Positions 16,890 through 26,465 of a stretch of 44,892 nt of DNA are shown piece by piece; the first letter of the stretch is position 1, and every line of letters begins with the position of its first letter. Source of the DNA: Bacteroidota bacterium (GTDB lineage Bacteria; Bacteroidota; Bacteroidia; Bacteroidales; Prolixibacteraceae); NCBI GenBank assembly GCA_023251435.1, contig JAHEYU010000050.1, positions 1 to 44,892 on the forward strand, in the 5' to 3' direction. The notes beneath the pieces were generated by a model that saw nothing but the letters and a program-made list of their open reading frames with translations, was not told where the DNA came from and did not search any database. The translations under genes were made by a program, and so were the position numbers.

Positions 16890-18527
16890 TTATTTCCATT
16901 CATCATATTGCTTTACAGCAGAATTATTTGCGAGTTCACTGTAAGGAATCGGAAATACATAGGTTTTTTCCAAAAACTTACGGTTCTGCAAATCGCAATC
17001 GACATACTCATACAGATACCCGGCAGCATCTTTCGATATTTTCATCCCATGCACACGATAGCCATTGTATTCGGTGTGAGCAAGTTTCCATCTGCGCATG
17101 TCCCAGTACAAGTGGCCTTCAAATGATAATTCAATTTTACGTTCCTGACGAATGGATGCAAAAAGTGCATCTCCTGAAAGACCGCTCTTTGCAGGCAAAG
17201 CAACACCCGGTCGTGCACGAACTGAATTCAAATCAGACAAGGCGGCTCCGCTGTTATTCAGGCGGAAATTCGCTTCTGCACGGTTCAGGTATACTTCAGC
17301 CAGACGAATCTCTACCCAAGTTTGAGTGCTCAAATAAGTCACTAAATCCGTATGTTTTTCATCCCTGAATTTTCGCAAATAATAGCCGGTTGTGGTTCTC
17401 CCTTTTGTGTAAGTATCTTCACGATAACCCATAAACTTTCCATTTTTACCGTCCACGCAGTTTTCCATGATTTTGCCCATCCAGCTTGATCCGTTGTATA
17501 TAACAGTTGCATGAAAACGTGGATCCAAATCTTGATATGGAGGTCTTGTTGTTGTTCCTCCAGCTACATGCCATGCACTCCAATTAATTTTGGTTCCGTC
17601 CTTTTTTTCATACGATTCTACAAATTCCTGAGTTGGAGTTCCGCTCCCTCCTTGATTTTCAATTTCTCCAAATGTGGCATAATCCTTATCGAAGGTATGA
17701 TTTGGACCGGATACCAGGTAACTGAATTCGAGAATGGACTCTGAATTACCACCTTTCCAGGCATCCTGATAATTTGCAGTTAAAGCATATTTATTTAAAG
17801 CCAGCACAGCATCGGCTGCATCTTTTGCCGACTGCCAGCGTTCAGCATAAAGCATTGCCCTCGATTTGAAAGCATAGGCTGCACCTTTGGTTAAACGGCC
17901 CTTGTTGGCACCTGTCCATTCTTCAGGTAAAACCGAAGCGGCAAAATCCAAATCACCTTCTATTAAATCCCATGTTTCCTTAGCCGAAGAACGATCTTTA
18001 TCTTTTTGCAGGTTCATATCGGTATATAGAATTACTCCACCGTGCCGTTTGGCTAACTGAAAATACAAATAGGCACGAAAGAACCGGGCCTGTCCTTCAT
18101 AAAGTTTATTTTTTTCTTCATCCAGTTTTGAGTATTCATTCAACCCAACCAAAAATTCATTTACCCGACGAATCCGTTCATAGGTAACTCCCCATGTATT
18201 CAGCAAATTACCAGTTGGCGACATGGTTTCAGGAGTAAACACATAATTATTTGCATCGCCTGCCTTACTTCCGGGTACATAGGAACCGTATTTTAATGTT
18301 TCGGTCAACCCTTCGGTTAAACTTCCACTAAACTGTGAGGTGCTAAAATTCCCATAGCGGTCGATATACGGATAGAATGCATTGATGTACAGGGTGACAT
18401 TGGATTCACTTTCCCATACTACTTTATCAGAAATGCGGTCGGTTGGAGTAGTGTCAAGTAATTCATCACAACCAAACAAACCGACAATACTGAATATAAT
18501 GGCTATTCCAAATATTTTATTCTTCAT
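16890..18527 (-). CDS. SusD/RagB-family nutrient-binding outer-membrane lipoprotein (locus A)
   Basis: This 545-residue protein has lipobox GLFGC (Cys20) followed by DELLDTTPTDRIS, the typical SusD start. The tetratricopeptide-like helical part includes RAYLYFQLAKRHGGVILYTD near 150 and AYAFKSRAMLYAERW. The C-terminal SusD signature includes RLAEVYLNRAEANFRLNN, LNSVRARPGV, IRQERKIELSFEGHLYWDMR and YVFPIPYSEL. It pairs with the SusC transporter encoded 20 bp upstream; SusD forms a lid that binds the oligosaccharide for import across the outer membrane. Length and motifs are normal. Confidence 0.95.
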   Translation of the reverse strand: MKNKIFGIAIIFSIVGLFGCDELLDTTPTDRISDKVVWESESNVTLYINAFYPYIDRYGNFSTSQFSGSLTEGLTETLKYGSYVPGSKAGDANNYVFTPETMSPTGNLLNTWGVTYERIRRVNEFLVGLNEYSKLDEEKNKLYEGQARFFRAYLYFQLAKRHGGVILYTDMNLQKDKDRSSAKETWDLIEGDLDFAASVLPEEWTGANKGRLTKGAAYAFKSRAMLYAERWQSAKDAADAVLALNKYALTANYQDAWKGGNSESILEFSYLVSGPNHTFDKDYATFGEIENQGGSGTPTQEFVESYEKKDGTKINWSAWHVAGGTTTRPPYQDLDPRFHATVIYNGSSWMGKIMENCVDGKNGKFMGYREDTYTKGRTTTGYYLRKFRDEKHTDLVTYLSTQTWVEIRLAEVYLNRAEANFRLNNSGAALSDLNSVRARPGVALPAKSGLSGDALFASIRQERKIELSFEGHLYWDMRRWKLAHTEYNGYRVHGMKISKDAAGYLYEYVDCDLQNRKFLEKTYVFPIPYSELANNSAVKQYDEWK

Positions 18528-18547
18528 AATAAGAGACTTTTATTCAT

Positions 18548-21500
18548 TTAAAATGTCAGATTAATTCCCATCGAGATTACTCTTTGCTGCGGATAGTAGC
18601 CATTGGATACGCCCGGCTGCTCAGGGTCAATATTGTACTTAGATAGTTGACTAAATGTCAGGAGGTTTTGACCTTCAGCATATATTCTTAAATTTTCCAT
18701 GCCTACAGTTTGAATCAAACGTTTAGGCAAAGTATAGCCGACTTGCAAACTCTTTACACGCATATAATCACCTTTACGGTACCAGTAGCTCGATGAAAAA
18801 GCATTGTTTGAACTTGCTGTAACCAAAGCTAAGCGGGGAAATTCGCCATCAGTATTATCTTCTCTCCATGAATTTTCCAACAGGTATTTTGGCGAGTTTC
18901 CACCATGATAAAATGGTTTGGTCATTGATGTGTTGTCCATAATACCACTGCTGTAAACTCCGGTCAAAGCAACATCTCGCCCAAGAGCTCCTTGCAACAG
19001 AACAGCAATGTCTATTCCTTTGTATGCTCCATTTAAAGTAAAACCTCCAACGAATTTCGGGTAAGCCGATTTCCCGATATATCCGCGATCCTGTTCGTAT
19101 GAAATTTTTCCATCACCGTTTCTGTCCAGATATTTTATGTCGCCAACACGAACTGGTTTGCCCACAATTAATGCTGAATTGTCGATTTCTTCCTGGCTCT
19201 GAAACAATCCCTGATCGATAAACCCAATCTGGGCGCCAACTTCTTTACCTGTAAGTTTCAGCCAGTCAGGAGTATTCGGAGAGTCGCCATATCTCAGCCA
19301 ACGACGTATTGTATAAGTTCCGTTAAAGCCAATTTTATATGAAAAATCTCCGATTTTGTGGCGATGGGTTAACGCGACTTCAAAACCTTTGTGATCCTGT
19401 TTATTTTTGTTTTGGTATCCGTATACATATCCGCCGTAAGAATCGGGATAAGTTGCATCTGCTGAACTAAGCATATCATAAATGTATTTATAGAATACAT
19501 CAAATTCGACACCCATCTTTCCATTCCACAAACTAGCATCAAAACCGAAATCATATTGGAGAGCTTTTGCCCAAGTAAGATTCGTATTTGCAGGTCTTGA
19601 AGTAATCAGGCCACTAACAGCAGATCCACCGATAACAGCAGCCTCCTCCATCAGCGACAAAGTATTTAAATAATAATAGGCTGAAATTTCAGTGGTTCCT
19701 GTCAGCCCTATACTACCTCTTAATTTTAGATTGTCAACCGAGCTAAAGGCATTCTTGAACCAGTCTTCTTCGGAAACTCTCCAGCCCACTGAAGCAGCCG
19801 GGAATGGGCTCCACTGTTTGCCTTTTACCATTCCTCCGAATACATAACTTCCATCATAACGCATTGAAAACTCAGTCAGATACTTATTATTATAACCATA
19901 ACCAACACGTCCCAGGAAACCCGCCTGACGCTGTTCATAGCTGCTTCCTGAAACTTTCGTTTTATCAGCCAGAGTTGCATAATTTAACTCGTCCAGTTCC
20001 TTAATATCAAATCCATAACCATATGCACCAAAACTATTGCCTTCTTTTTTAATCGTTTCCATCAAAGCCAGAGCAGTTATAGAATGCAGCCCAATTTCTT
20101 TTTCATATTTTATACTTGAATTTGTAGTTAAATGCGTATAATGTGACAATCCTTCAACCAAACTTGTGTTTGTTCCTCTCGCATCATAAGTATAGGCATA
20201 ATTAATATCACTGGTTGATGTTGTTGGAGCGCTTGCCACATTGGTATAGTATGGGGTTGAAAACGACTTGGAAGTCTGATATGAAATATCGTATCCGGTC
20301 ATAAACTTAACACTTAAACCCTTCACAAATGGCACATTGTAATTCAACGCCATGTTCGTTTGAACCACATTTGTTTTTATGTTACTGTATCCTGTTAAAT
20401 CGGAAGCCATAAGTGGATTAACATACGAACTTGCTGTTCTGGTCGAAACAGGAATTCCATTATACTCCATTGGTACATAGGGATGCGCGCGCATTGCTTG
20501 TTGTGGAATGTTGTTCCAGTCATCTGGAGAAGCTGAATAACCCGGACGTTTACGGTCTTCAATCCTACCTGAAATATCAAATGTCAGATTTAAATTATCC
20601 GCGATTACCGCATCAATATTCGAACGCAGGTTGATCCTATCATAATTAAAACCTTTAACATTTCCTTCCTGATTATACTTTCCGAGCGAAACAAAGTATT
20701 TTATCTTTTCCGTACCTCCTGTTGCATTCATGTTATAATTCGAGGTTTTGCCAACGCCAAAGGTTTCTTTGTACCAATTGGTATTTCCCCAACCATCTGA
20801 GTCATCACCATTAAGCATCTTCTCAACATGAGTTGAAGAAAAAACAGGAGCATCGCCGTCCATTTCACGAGCCTTGTTATACCAATAAGCATAACCAGGA
20901 CCATCAAGCATTTCCATCATTAAGGCGTTGGTGCTAACACCGTATCCACCTGTAAATGTAATTTTTGAGGGGGCAACCAACCCTCTCTTGGTTGTAACAA
21001 TAACTACAGAGTTGGCATCTAACCCGTAAACCGATGCTGAAGAAGCATCTTTAAGCACAGAAATAGATGCAATTTCATTCGGATCTATTTCTGAAATATT
21101 CCGGGCAATCCCATCTACAATATACTTTGCACCGGTTCCACGCACAATAATACTGGCTCCATCAGCACCGGGTTGTCCGGATTGCTGCAAGGCAACAACC
21201 CCCGATACTAAACCGCCCAGCATATTATTAATATTCCCTACAGGAGCTTTCAAAAGTTCTTTTCCTGAAATCTGGGAAACCGCTCCTGTAACATTTTGTC
21301 TTTTCTGGGTACCGTAACCAACAACAACGACTTCGTCGATTCCAACATTATCCACGCCAAGAATAGCATTGATCACAGAATTCCCGTTAACAGCAATTTC
21401 CTGTGATTTCATCCCAATAAAAGAGAATACCAACGAAGCTCTTTCAGAAATACCAGAAATAGTATAATTACCATCGGTATCGGTAATAGTACCAATAGAG

Positions 21501-21679
21501 GCTCCTTTTATAGAGACCGTGGCACCAGGGAGTGTATTTCCAGAAGAGTCGGTTACCTTACCCTTGATATTAATTTGTCCGATTGCATTCTGGGCTCCAA
21601 CCAAAATGCTGGCAAAAACCAGTATAAACCATACTGTTCGCCGAAGCATAAAGTGACAGTCATTCAACTTTTTTTTCAT
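18548..21679 (-). CDS. SusC/RagA-family TonB-dependent outer-membrane transporter (locus A)
   Basis: This 1043-residue protein has a signal peptide (about 1-35), then a carboxypeptidase-regulatory-like domain (GKVTDSSGNTLPGATVSIKG near 37). The SusC signature and TonB-box region DEVVVVGYGTQKRQNVTGA is near 115, with a plug domain ending at about SVYGLDANSVVIVTTKRG near 220. A 22-stranded barrel follows, with the usual end FSQLSKYNIDPEQPG and RVISMGINLTF. It imports oligosaccharides with its SusD partner, powered by TonB-ExbBD. It is the first gene of locus A, 93 bp after the epimerase stop. A short palindrome lies just upstream of its ATG. No defect is visible. Confidence 0.95.
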   Translation of the reverse strand: MKKKLNDCHFMLRRTVWFILVFASILVGAQNAIGQINIKGKVTDSSGNTLPGATVSIKGASIGTITDTDGNYTISGISERASLVFSFIGMKSQEIAVNGNSVINAILGVDNVGIDEVVVVGYGTQKRQNVTGAVSQISGKELLKAPVGNINNMLGGLVSGVVALQQSGQPGADGASIIVRGTGAKYIVDGIARNISEIDPNEIASISVLKDASSASVYGLDANSVVIVTTKRGLVAPSKITFTGGYGVSTNALMMEMLDGPGYAYWYNKAREMDGDAPVFSSTHVEKMLNGDDSDGWGNTNWYKETFGVGKTSNYNMNATGGTEKIKYFVSLGKYNQEGNVKGFNYDRINLRSNIDAVIADNLNLTFDISGRIEDRKRPGYSASPDDWNNIPQQAMRAHPYVPMEYNGIPVSTRTASSYVNPLMASDLTGYSNIKTNVVQTNMALNYNVPFVKGLSVKFMTGYDISYQTSKSFSTPYYTNVASAPTTSTSDINYAYTYDARGTNTSLVEGLSHYTHLTTNSSIKYEKEIGLHSITALALMETIKKEGNSFGAYGYGFDIKELDELNYATLADKTKVSGSSYEQRQAGFLGRVGYGYNNKYLTEFSMRYDGSYVFGGMVKGKQWSPFPAASVGWRVSEEDWFKNAFSSVDNLKLRGSIGLTGTTEISAYYYLNTLSLMEEAAVIGGSAVSGLITSRPANTNLTWAKALQYDFGFDASLWNGKMGVEFDVFYKYIYDMLSSADATYPDSYGGYVYGYQNKNKQDHKGFEVALTHRHKIGDFSYKIGFNGTYTIRRWLRYGDSPNTPDWLKLTGKEVGAQIGFIDQGLFQSQEEIDNSALIVGKPVRVGDIKYLDRNGDGKISYEQDRGYIGKSAYPKFVGGFTLNGAYKGIDIAVLLQGALGRDVALTGVYSSGIMDNTSMTKPFYHGGNSPKYLLENSWREDNTDGEFPRLALVTASSNNAFSSSYWYRKGDYMRVKSLQVGYTLPKRLIQTVGMENLRIYAEGQNLLTFSQLSKYNIDPEQPGVSNGYYPQQRVISMGINLTF

Positions 21680-21686
21680 AGGATAG

Positions 21687-21701
21687 TTTCTAAATTAGAA
21701 A
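21687..21701. promoter_or_regulatory. Palindrome 7 bp upstream of susC A
   Basis: TTTCTAA-A-TTAGAAA is a perfect inverted repeat with 7-bp arms, located 7 bp before the susC start codon in an AT-rich 93-bp gap. It could be a repressor operator or a small leader hairpin that affects translation. AT-rich palindromes also arise by chance. No TAnnTTTG element is seen on the transcribed strand of this gap. Confidence 0.3.
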
Positions 21702-21772
21702 ATAGATTATATCTGAATTATGTTTGTTTTATTTCTCTTTATTCTGAAAGCCTACCTTTGGCTGATTTTGTT

Positions 21773-22930
21773 TCATTCTAATGTTTTCCAGATTTCGTAT
21801 AAACCACGGGGTACATGGAAACATCCTTTCCATTTGCCGCCCTTCAGTTCCAGAAGAGGCTCGCCTTGCCGGTTGAGATAACCAAACCATTCGGGATAAT
21901 GCGGATCCTTAAAGTGATTCCAGGTATATTCGTGGATGATTTCGAACCATTTTTTACATTCCTGATTACCGGTAAGGCGGTATGCTTTGGCCATCGAGAT
22001 AAGGGTTTCGATGTGTACCCACCAAAGTTTTTGATCCCATTCGAGCTGTTGAACCGGATGTCCTTTTATATCCAAAAAATAAAAAATTCCGCCGTGCTTT
22101 TTGTCCCACCCTTTTTCGGTTGAACGGAGCAGTATTTCAATGGATTTATCAATCAGAGCTTTGTCGTTGTTCCTTACCGCCAGGTCCATCATAAACCACA
22201 TCGACTCATTGGTGTGTCCGGGATTCAGTAACCTTCCCTCGAACGAATCGCTGAATTTTCCTTCAGGAGTGACATTTTCGAGAATCAATCCTGATTTCTC
22301 GTCATAAAACACTTCCATGACTTCTTTAATCAGCGGCTGAATGGTTTGATTGACATGTTCTGTTCCCAAGATATCTTCCATAATCAGAGATAGGTTGCAT
22401 AAAATCATGGGCAGCGAAAAACTTTTCAAAGGCCTGGTTCCGGGATATGCTTTGCAGTAAAGTCCTTTCGGCGAATTCTGTCGCATCTGGATGTTGGCGA
22501 AAGTATTCAAGGCAATTTCCTTGTGTTCTTTGTTCCCGGTTGCCTTATATAACTCACTAAAAGCCATAGCTGCAAAGCAATCGGAAAAAATATTGTACGG
22601 CTGAACCAAAGGTTTGCCGTCGTGGGTTAACGAGAAATACCAGTTCCCCTGCTCATCCCTGCCGTATTTTTTCATGAATTCCGCACCATGCAGAGCCATG
22701 TCAAGCCATTCCTGTTTTTTCTCGACTTTGTTGTATAGCATCGAAAATAGCCAGACTTCACGCCCCTGAAGCCACATAAATTTATCGGTGTCAAAAACTT
22801 CACCAATGCGGTTCAAGCAGGTAAAATATCCTCCAAAGTCGGGGTCTTGCGAATGGTTCATCCAAAATGGAATGACCGATTCGAGTAATTCGTTCTTGTA
22901 TTGCTCTGCGTATTTAACTAATTCGTTCAT
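21773..22930 (-). CDS. AGE-family epimerase (N-acylglucosamine 2-epimerase/cellobiose 2-epimerase family)
   Basis: This 385-residue protein has no signal peptide, so it is cytoplasmic, with an (alpha/alpha)6-barrel pattern. Family motifs are FMWLQGREVWLFSMLYN near residue 55, GNWYFSLTHDGKP near 98, LNPGHTNESMWFMMDLA near 240 (conserved His), LWWVHIETLISMAKAY near 305 and FHVPRGLYEIW at the C-terminus (conserved His). The family interconverts ManNAc and GlcNAc, mannose and glucose, or epimerises the reducing end of beta-1,4-disaccharides. Bacteroides sialate catabolism uses an AGE-type NanE. With nagA- and nagB-like genes in the same locus, ManNAc to GlcNAc is the reading I favour, but it is inference. 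Confidence 0.88.
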   Translation of the reverse strand: MNELVKYAEQYKNELLESVIPFWMNHSQDPDFGGYFTCLNRIGEVFDTDKFMWLQGREVWLFSMLYNKVEKKQEWLDMALHGAEFMKKYGRDEQGNWYFSLTHDGKPLVQPYNIFSDCFAAMAFSELYKATGNKEHKEIALNTFANIQMRQNSPKGLYCKAYPGTRPLKSFSLPMILCNLSLIMEDILGTEHVNQTIQPLIKEVMEVFYDEKSGLILENVTPEGKFSDSFEGRLLNPGHTNESMWFMMDLAVRNNDKALIDKSIEILLRSTEKGWDKKHGGIFYFLDIKGHPVQQLEWDQKLWWVHIETLISMAKAYRLTGNQECKKWFEIIHEYTWNHFKDPHYPEWFGYLNRQGEPLLELKGGKWKGCFHVPRGLYEIWKTLE

Positions 22931-22975
22931 TGTAATACTTATTTTACACTATTTCCTTTCAGCGGAAATAATTGA

Positions 22976-24844
22976 TTATTCATAATTCCCATCAAATCGG
23001 ATGACCTTTGTCTTAAACGGATGTATCAGTTCGTCGGTCAAAACACTGATTTCACGCTTGGTGACAGCCAAGCCGGGGCTATAAGCCTTTGTAAAAAAGA
23101 CCTTCCATAATTGCTGAATCTCCGAATCAACATCACGTTTTAAAATTCCAGAAAATATATCTGTCACTTTTTTGATCGTTAAAACCGATTGATCTTCAAT
23201 TACCTGACTGTTTTTATCAAAGACATTTAAGCCTTCGGTGAAGTCTTTTACCGTAAGCGTTGTATCCGGATAAAACCAGGTGCGATTTGCCCAATGAAAA
23301 GATTCACCTTTTACTTTTAAAATTCCGGAGGCGGTAACACGTTGAATAGCTTGAAAATCCTTGTCTGTCGGGTTTACATCCACCAATGGCATCAGGTAAG
23401 CGCCGGCATCTAACAAGGATTGCTGAACTTCGCGAATATTGACATCCCGGGGATTCTGATTGTTTTTGATGCAGGTAGCAGCCAAAGCGCCGGCAGCCTG
23501 ACCAGTCAGCAAAACACAAGGTTGTAAGCGAGTAGATCCGTTAATAATATTGGAAACGGAAATGGCTTTGTCAGATACTATCATCCCGTCAAGAGTTTCA
23601 GGAATAAGCGCGCCAAGAGGAATATTAAATGATGGTACTGCCGGGAAACTGATTTCGGGAGTATCGGGATTGTAATCGTGGTGATGGTCTACCGGATAAT
23701 CGCCTACTGAAATTCCGGTACGATACAAAGGCTGACCTTCATAAATATTAAGTACATGATTGATTGTCATTCGCTGAATTCCACGGACACGGCGGCCTTC
23801 CCGGTGATAGGGAACAAGAGCCAATTTGTCTTCTGTCGGAAATTCGTCATCTGCCAGGCCGAGGTTTTTAAAACCAAGCTCTGTTTGTATGTAGTAGATG
23901 AAATTGAGGGTGCGTTCCTTTGCCTTTTTGAGTTCTTCCATGCGCTGTTCCCTGTTCATTTCAACTACATTCAGGTAAATGTCATTACCGTATTTTGGCC
24001 AGTTAATCATGTATTTTCTATTCGGAAGTTTCCCGTACTTAAGCATCTTTTCACAATCAATCGCGATTGAATCTACGGTCATTGCGCACGATTTACGGAA
24101 TAATTCGGGATCGTAACTTGCCGGTTTATCAATGGTTTTGTCGGCTTCAGATCCAAAATCTTTCAATATTGCCACCCATGTCAGGTCCTGTACAATGTTG
24201 TTTGCCACTTCCGGAGCATTTGCTTCTCCGGAAACTGATCTGGCTTCCATCCCCAAATCGTAGGCAGCACCAGCCATTGCCAGTCCATCGCCCAAATCGG
24301 TTGCATCAATCACAACTTTTGCCTGAACTATTAATTTTTCCTTTTTGTCATTTTCGAAAACAGCGCCAGTGACCTTATTACCTTCTTTAAGTATTTCGGT
24401 TAGATGGTAGCCATAAATGACTGAGAGCTGTGGTTCTGCCGAGGCCATAGATTTAAAGATACTATCACCAACATGAGGTTCGAATTGGGTGTTACTAACC
24501 CAACCGGTTGACAATGCTGCCGCACCGCCGTAGTAAGTTCGAAGCTTGTCCCTGAATTCGTTCCATATTCCGGAATGAAGACGGTGATTACCATCAGTTG
24601 CACTTACGCCAGCTGCGGTAATCATACCCCCCAGCCAAGGTGTTTCTTCAACGATTAGGGTTGGCACATTCATTCTGGCCGATTGCAGTCCAGCCGAAAT
24701 TCCGCTGGTTGTTCCACCAATAACCAAAATATTAGTTTGTTTTGTTTGCTCTTTTGGTATACAAGCTGCAAAACCCAGAAAAATACAGCAGATTACGATT
24801 AACCCATTTGCTTTTTTGTAGGCTTTTGATGATTTTATAATCAT
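22976..24844 (-). CDS. Exported FAD-dependent oxidoreductase lipoprotein
   Basis: With the ATG at 24844 the protein is 622 residues and has a clean lipoprotein signal (IFLGFAAC, Cys28). An ATG at 24868 and a GTG at 24904 are alternative starts that only lengthen the leader. Right after the signal comes the FAD-binding Rossmann motif ILVIGGTTSGISAGLQSAR, then VEETPWLGGMITAAGVSATD, VVIDATDLGDGLAMAGAAYD and the late GAL.P...GMIVSDKAIS and TGQAAGALAA stretches. The pattern matches the FAD_oxidored family, common in polysaccharide loci but scarcely characterised. It may oxidise a sugar or a substituent outside the cytoplasm. The gene lies 45 bp upstream of the epimerase gene, probably in one transcript. 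Confidence 0.85.
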   Translation of the reverse strand: MIIKSSKAYKKANGLIVICCIFLGFAACIPKEQTKQTNILVIGGTTSGISAGLQSARMNVPTLIVEETPWLGGMITAAGVSATDGNHRLHSGIWNEFRDKLRTYYGGAAALSTGWVSNTQFEPHVGDSIFKSMASAEPQLSVIYGYHLTEILKEGNKVTGAVFENDKKEKLIVQAKVVIDATDLGDGLAMAGAAYDLGMEARSVSGEANAPEVANNIVQDLTWVAILKDFGSEADKTIDKPASYDPELFRKSCAMTVDSIAIDCEKMLKYGKLPNRKYMINWPKYGNDIYLNVVEMNREQRMEELKKAKERTLNFIYYIQTELGFKNLGLADDEFPTEDKLALVPYHREGRRVRGIQRMTINHVLNIYEGQPLYRTGISVGDYPVDHHHDYNPDTPEISFPAVPSFNIPLGALIPETLDGMIVSDKAISVSNIINGSTRLQPCVLLTGQAAGALAATCIKNNQNPRDVNIREVQQSLLDAGAYLMPLVDVNPTDKDFQAIQRVTASGILKVKGESFHWANRTWFYPDTTLTVKDFTEGLNVFDKNSQVIEDQSVLTIKKVTDIFSGILKRDVDSEIQQLWKVFFTKAYSPGLAVTKREISVLTDELIHPFKTKVIRFDGNYE

Positions 24845-24934
24845 CTGTCGGTTCACTTCTGATGCCATTTTAATTTTGCTAATATATTTATTAATTGACG
24901 CCACTAAATTAATTTAAATGTTTTAATGCAATGC

Positions 24935-24955
24935 TATTAATAAATATATTTAATA
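24935..24955. promoter_or_regulatory. AT-rich inverted repeat in the gap upstream of the oxidoreductase-epimerase genes
   Basis: TATTAA (24935-24940) and TTAATA (24950-24955) face each other around a 9-bp AT spacer, next to a perfect 12-bp palindrome TAAATTAATTTA (24905-24916). A related element lies in the ROK gene leader at 26367-26385. The gap is strongly AT-rich, so chance is a real possibility. No TAnnTTTG element is present on the transcribed strand. Confidence 0.25.
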
Positions 24956-25136
24956 ACAGGTTTAAAAACTATGATATTGGGATAAATCTGCTGAAAACAA
25001 CAGGAAAATATATCTGCACGATATAGTATTGACATCCAGAACAGAACAAAAAAAAATTGAAAAATTAAAATCGGATAGTAATAACAGAGTATTTCTGTAT
25101 TGCCGGAAGTTAGAATACACTTTGGTTTAGAAAAGT

Positions 25137-26360
25137 TTATTCGCTACGAAAGAGCTTATCACGAAGAATATAACAAGCTCCAATCACACCAGCCTTTGAA
25201 CCCAGCGACGACATTTTTAGTTCCATATCGAGATTCACCAGGCTAAGTGAATATTTTTGTATGCTTGTACGGACAGGTAATCGCAGATAAGTGCCCGTTT
25301 CAGCCAGTGCGCCTCCGAGTATTACCAGTTCCGGATTAAAAATATTAATCAGCATGGATAAGTACCGCCCCATCTGACTTCCTATTTCATCTATGATCTC
25401 GATAGCAAGTGTGTCTTCATTCTCATTGATAGCGGTTAAAATATCATCAACAGTAATTTCTGAAATAGCTTTTTTTCCTGAAAGAATTGATGTAGAACCT
25501 CTTTCGAGTGCCATTTTAAATTTTCGTTCCAATGCTATGCCAGAAATTTCAGTTTCAAGGCATCCTTTTTTGCCGCAATGACATATAATTTCATTGTTGA
25601 AAACAGGGCTATGTCCAAATTCACCAGAATAACCTGATTTGCCGTAATACAACTTTCCATTACTAATGATGCCAATGCCAACACCCCAACCGATATTAAC
25701 AAATATGACATCCTTCTCATTCTTAACCACACCGCAGTTATATTCGCCATAGGTCATCGCACGGGTATCGTTTTCGAGAAAAGTTTTAATGTGGATCTGT
25801 GATTCAATAATTTCACTTAAAGGTTTTTCTTCAAAGAAAAAATAACTATAACTGAATCCTTTGCGTGAGTTTATGCGACCACTAAGGTTAATGCAGGCTC
25901 CGATAATTTTTTCACGCTTAACTCCTGAATCTGCAACAAACTGATTTATGATCGAACACAGCGATGAAAGTGATTCACGGGTATTTTCAAGCGTATATGA
26001 AATATTTTCAGAAAGTTTAACGAAACTGTTGTTGAAATCCTGAATCCCAATGCTGATCGAATCCCGTTTTACTTCAACACCCAGATAATAGCATGCATTG
26101 GGATTGATTCCATATTGCGATGGTCGCCTACCTCCAGCAGTACCAACTTTCCCAGTTTCAAAAATAATCCCTTCTTCTATGAGTTCAGAAATGATTTTGG
26201 TTACTGTAGGAATGCTGAAATCGGTTTTCCTGCCTAATTCAGCAATTGTTGCGTATCCTGTTAGGGTGAGGCGCTTAATAATGCTTTTCTTCAGCTTAAT
26301 TAGCTTAAGGGCTGAAAGCGAAATATCTTCAGGATAATCAAGGAGAATGGACAGATTCAT
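25137..26360 (-). CDS. ROK-family transcriptional repressor (NagC/XylR type)
   Basis: This 407-residue protein has an N-terminal winged helix-turn-helix (about 28-85: TGYATIAELGRKTDFSIPTV, then TKIISELIEEGII and GRRPSQYGIN). The ROK sugar-binding domain follows. The kinase phosphate loop is not conserved: LGVEVKRDSISIG stands where kinases have DxGGT. The ROK signature and zinc site are present: YSGEFGHSPVF, then CHCGKKGCLE. Family repressors are released from DNA by a sugar or sugar phosphate such as GlcNAc-6-P. It sits centrally between the two gene trains and has a promoter-like element and palindrome in its leader, so autoregulation and control of the locus are likely. No HTCS, ECF sigma/anti-sigma pair or SusR is present in the window. 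Confidence 0.9.
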   Translation of the reverse strand: MNLSILLDYPEDISLSALKLIKLKKSIIKRLTLTGYATIAELGRKTDFSIPTVTKIISELIEEGIIFETGKVGTAGGRRPSQYGINPNACYYLGVEVKRDSISIGIQDFNNSFVKLSENISYTLENTRESLSSLCSIINQFVADSGVKREKIIGACINLSGRINSRKGFSYSYFFFEEKPLSEIIESQIHIKTFLENDTRAMTYGEYNCGVVKNEKDVIFVNIGWGVGIGIISNGKLYYGKSGYSGEFGHSPVFNNEIICHCGKKGCLETEISGIALERKFKMALERGSTSILSGKKAISEITVDDILTAINENEDTLAIEIIDEIGSQMGRYLSMLINIFNPELVILGGALAETGTYLRLPVRTSIQKYSLSLVNLDMELKMSSLGSKAGVIGACYILRDKLFRSE

Positions 26361-26366
26361 ATTGCT

Positions 26367-26385
26367 TATTAAATGAATTTAAATA
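26367..26385. promoter_or_regulatory. Candidate operator in the ROK gene leader
   Basis: TATTAAAT-GA-ATTTAAATA is a near-perfect inverted repeat 6 bp before the ROK start codon and downstream of the candidate promoter, a suitable place for autorepression. It resembles the AT-rich inverted repeat at 24935-24955. Confidence 0.35.
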
Positions 26386-26436
26386 TTCAGTGAATAGATT
26401 TTAATGATTCGATATTTATATTCTGAATTATTAAAA

Positions 26437-26465
26437 CAAATGTATTGTATCTGATTTATAACAAA
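26437..26465 (-). promoter_or_regulatory. Candidate promoter of the ROK gene
   Basis: The minus strand carries TTTG (26465-26462), a 17-bp spacer, and TACATTTG (26444-26437), matching the Bacteroidota -33 TTTG / -7 TAnnTTTG pattern with a slightly short spacer. The predicted transcript start is about 70 nt upstream of the ROK ATG. Confidence 0.5.

Noticed and set aside
24845-24904. GTG at 24904 as start of the FAD oxidoreductase gene
   Set aside because: It gives an overlong lipoprotein leader; the ATGs at 24868 or 24844 give a normal one.
25137-26360. ROK protein as a sugar kinase
   Set aside because: It has an N-terminal winged helix-turn-helix, and the DxGGT phosphate loop is replaced by VEVKRDS.
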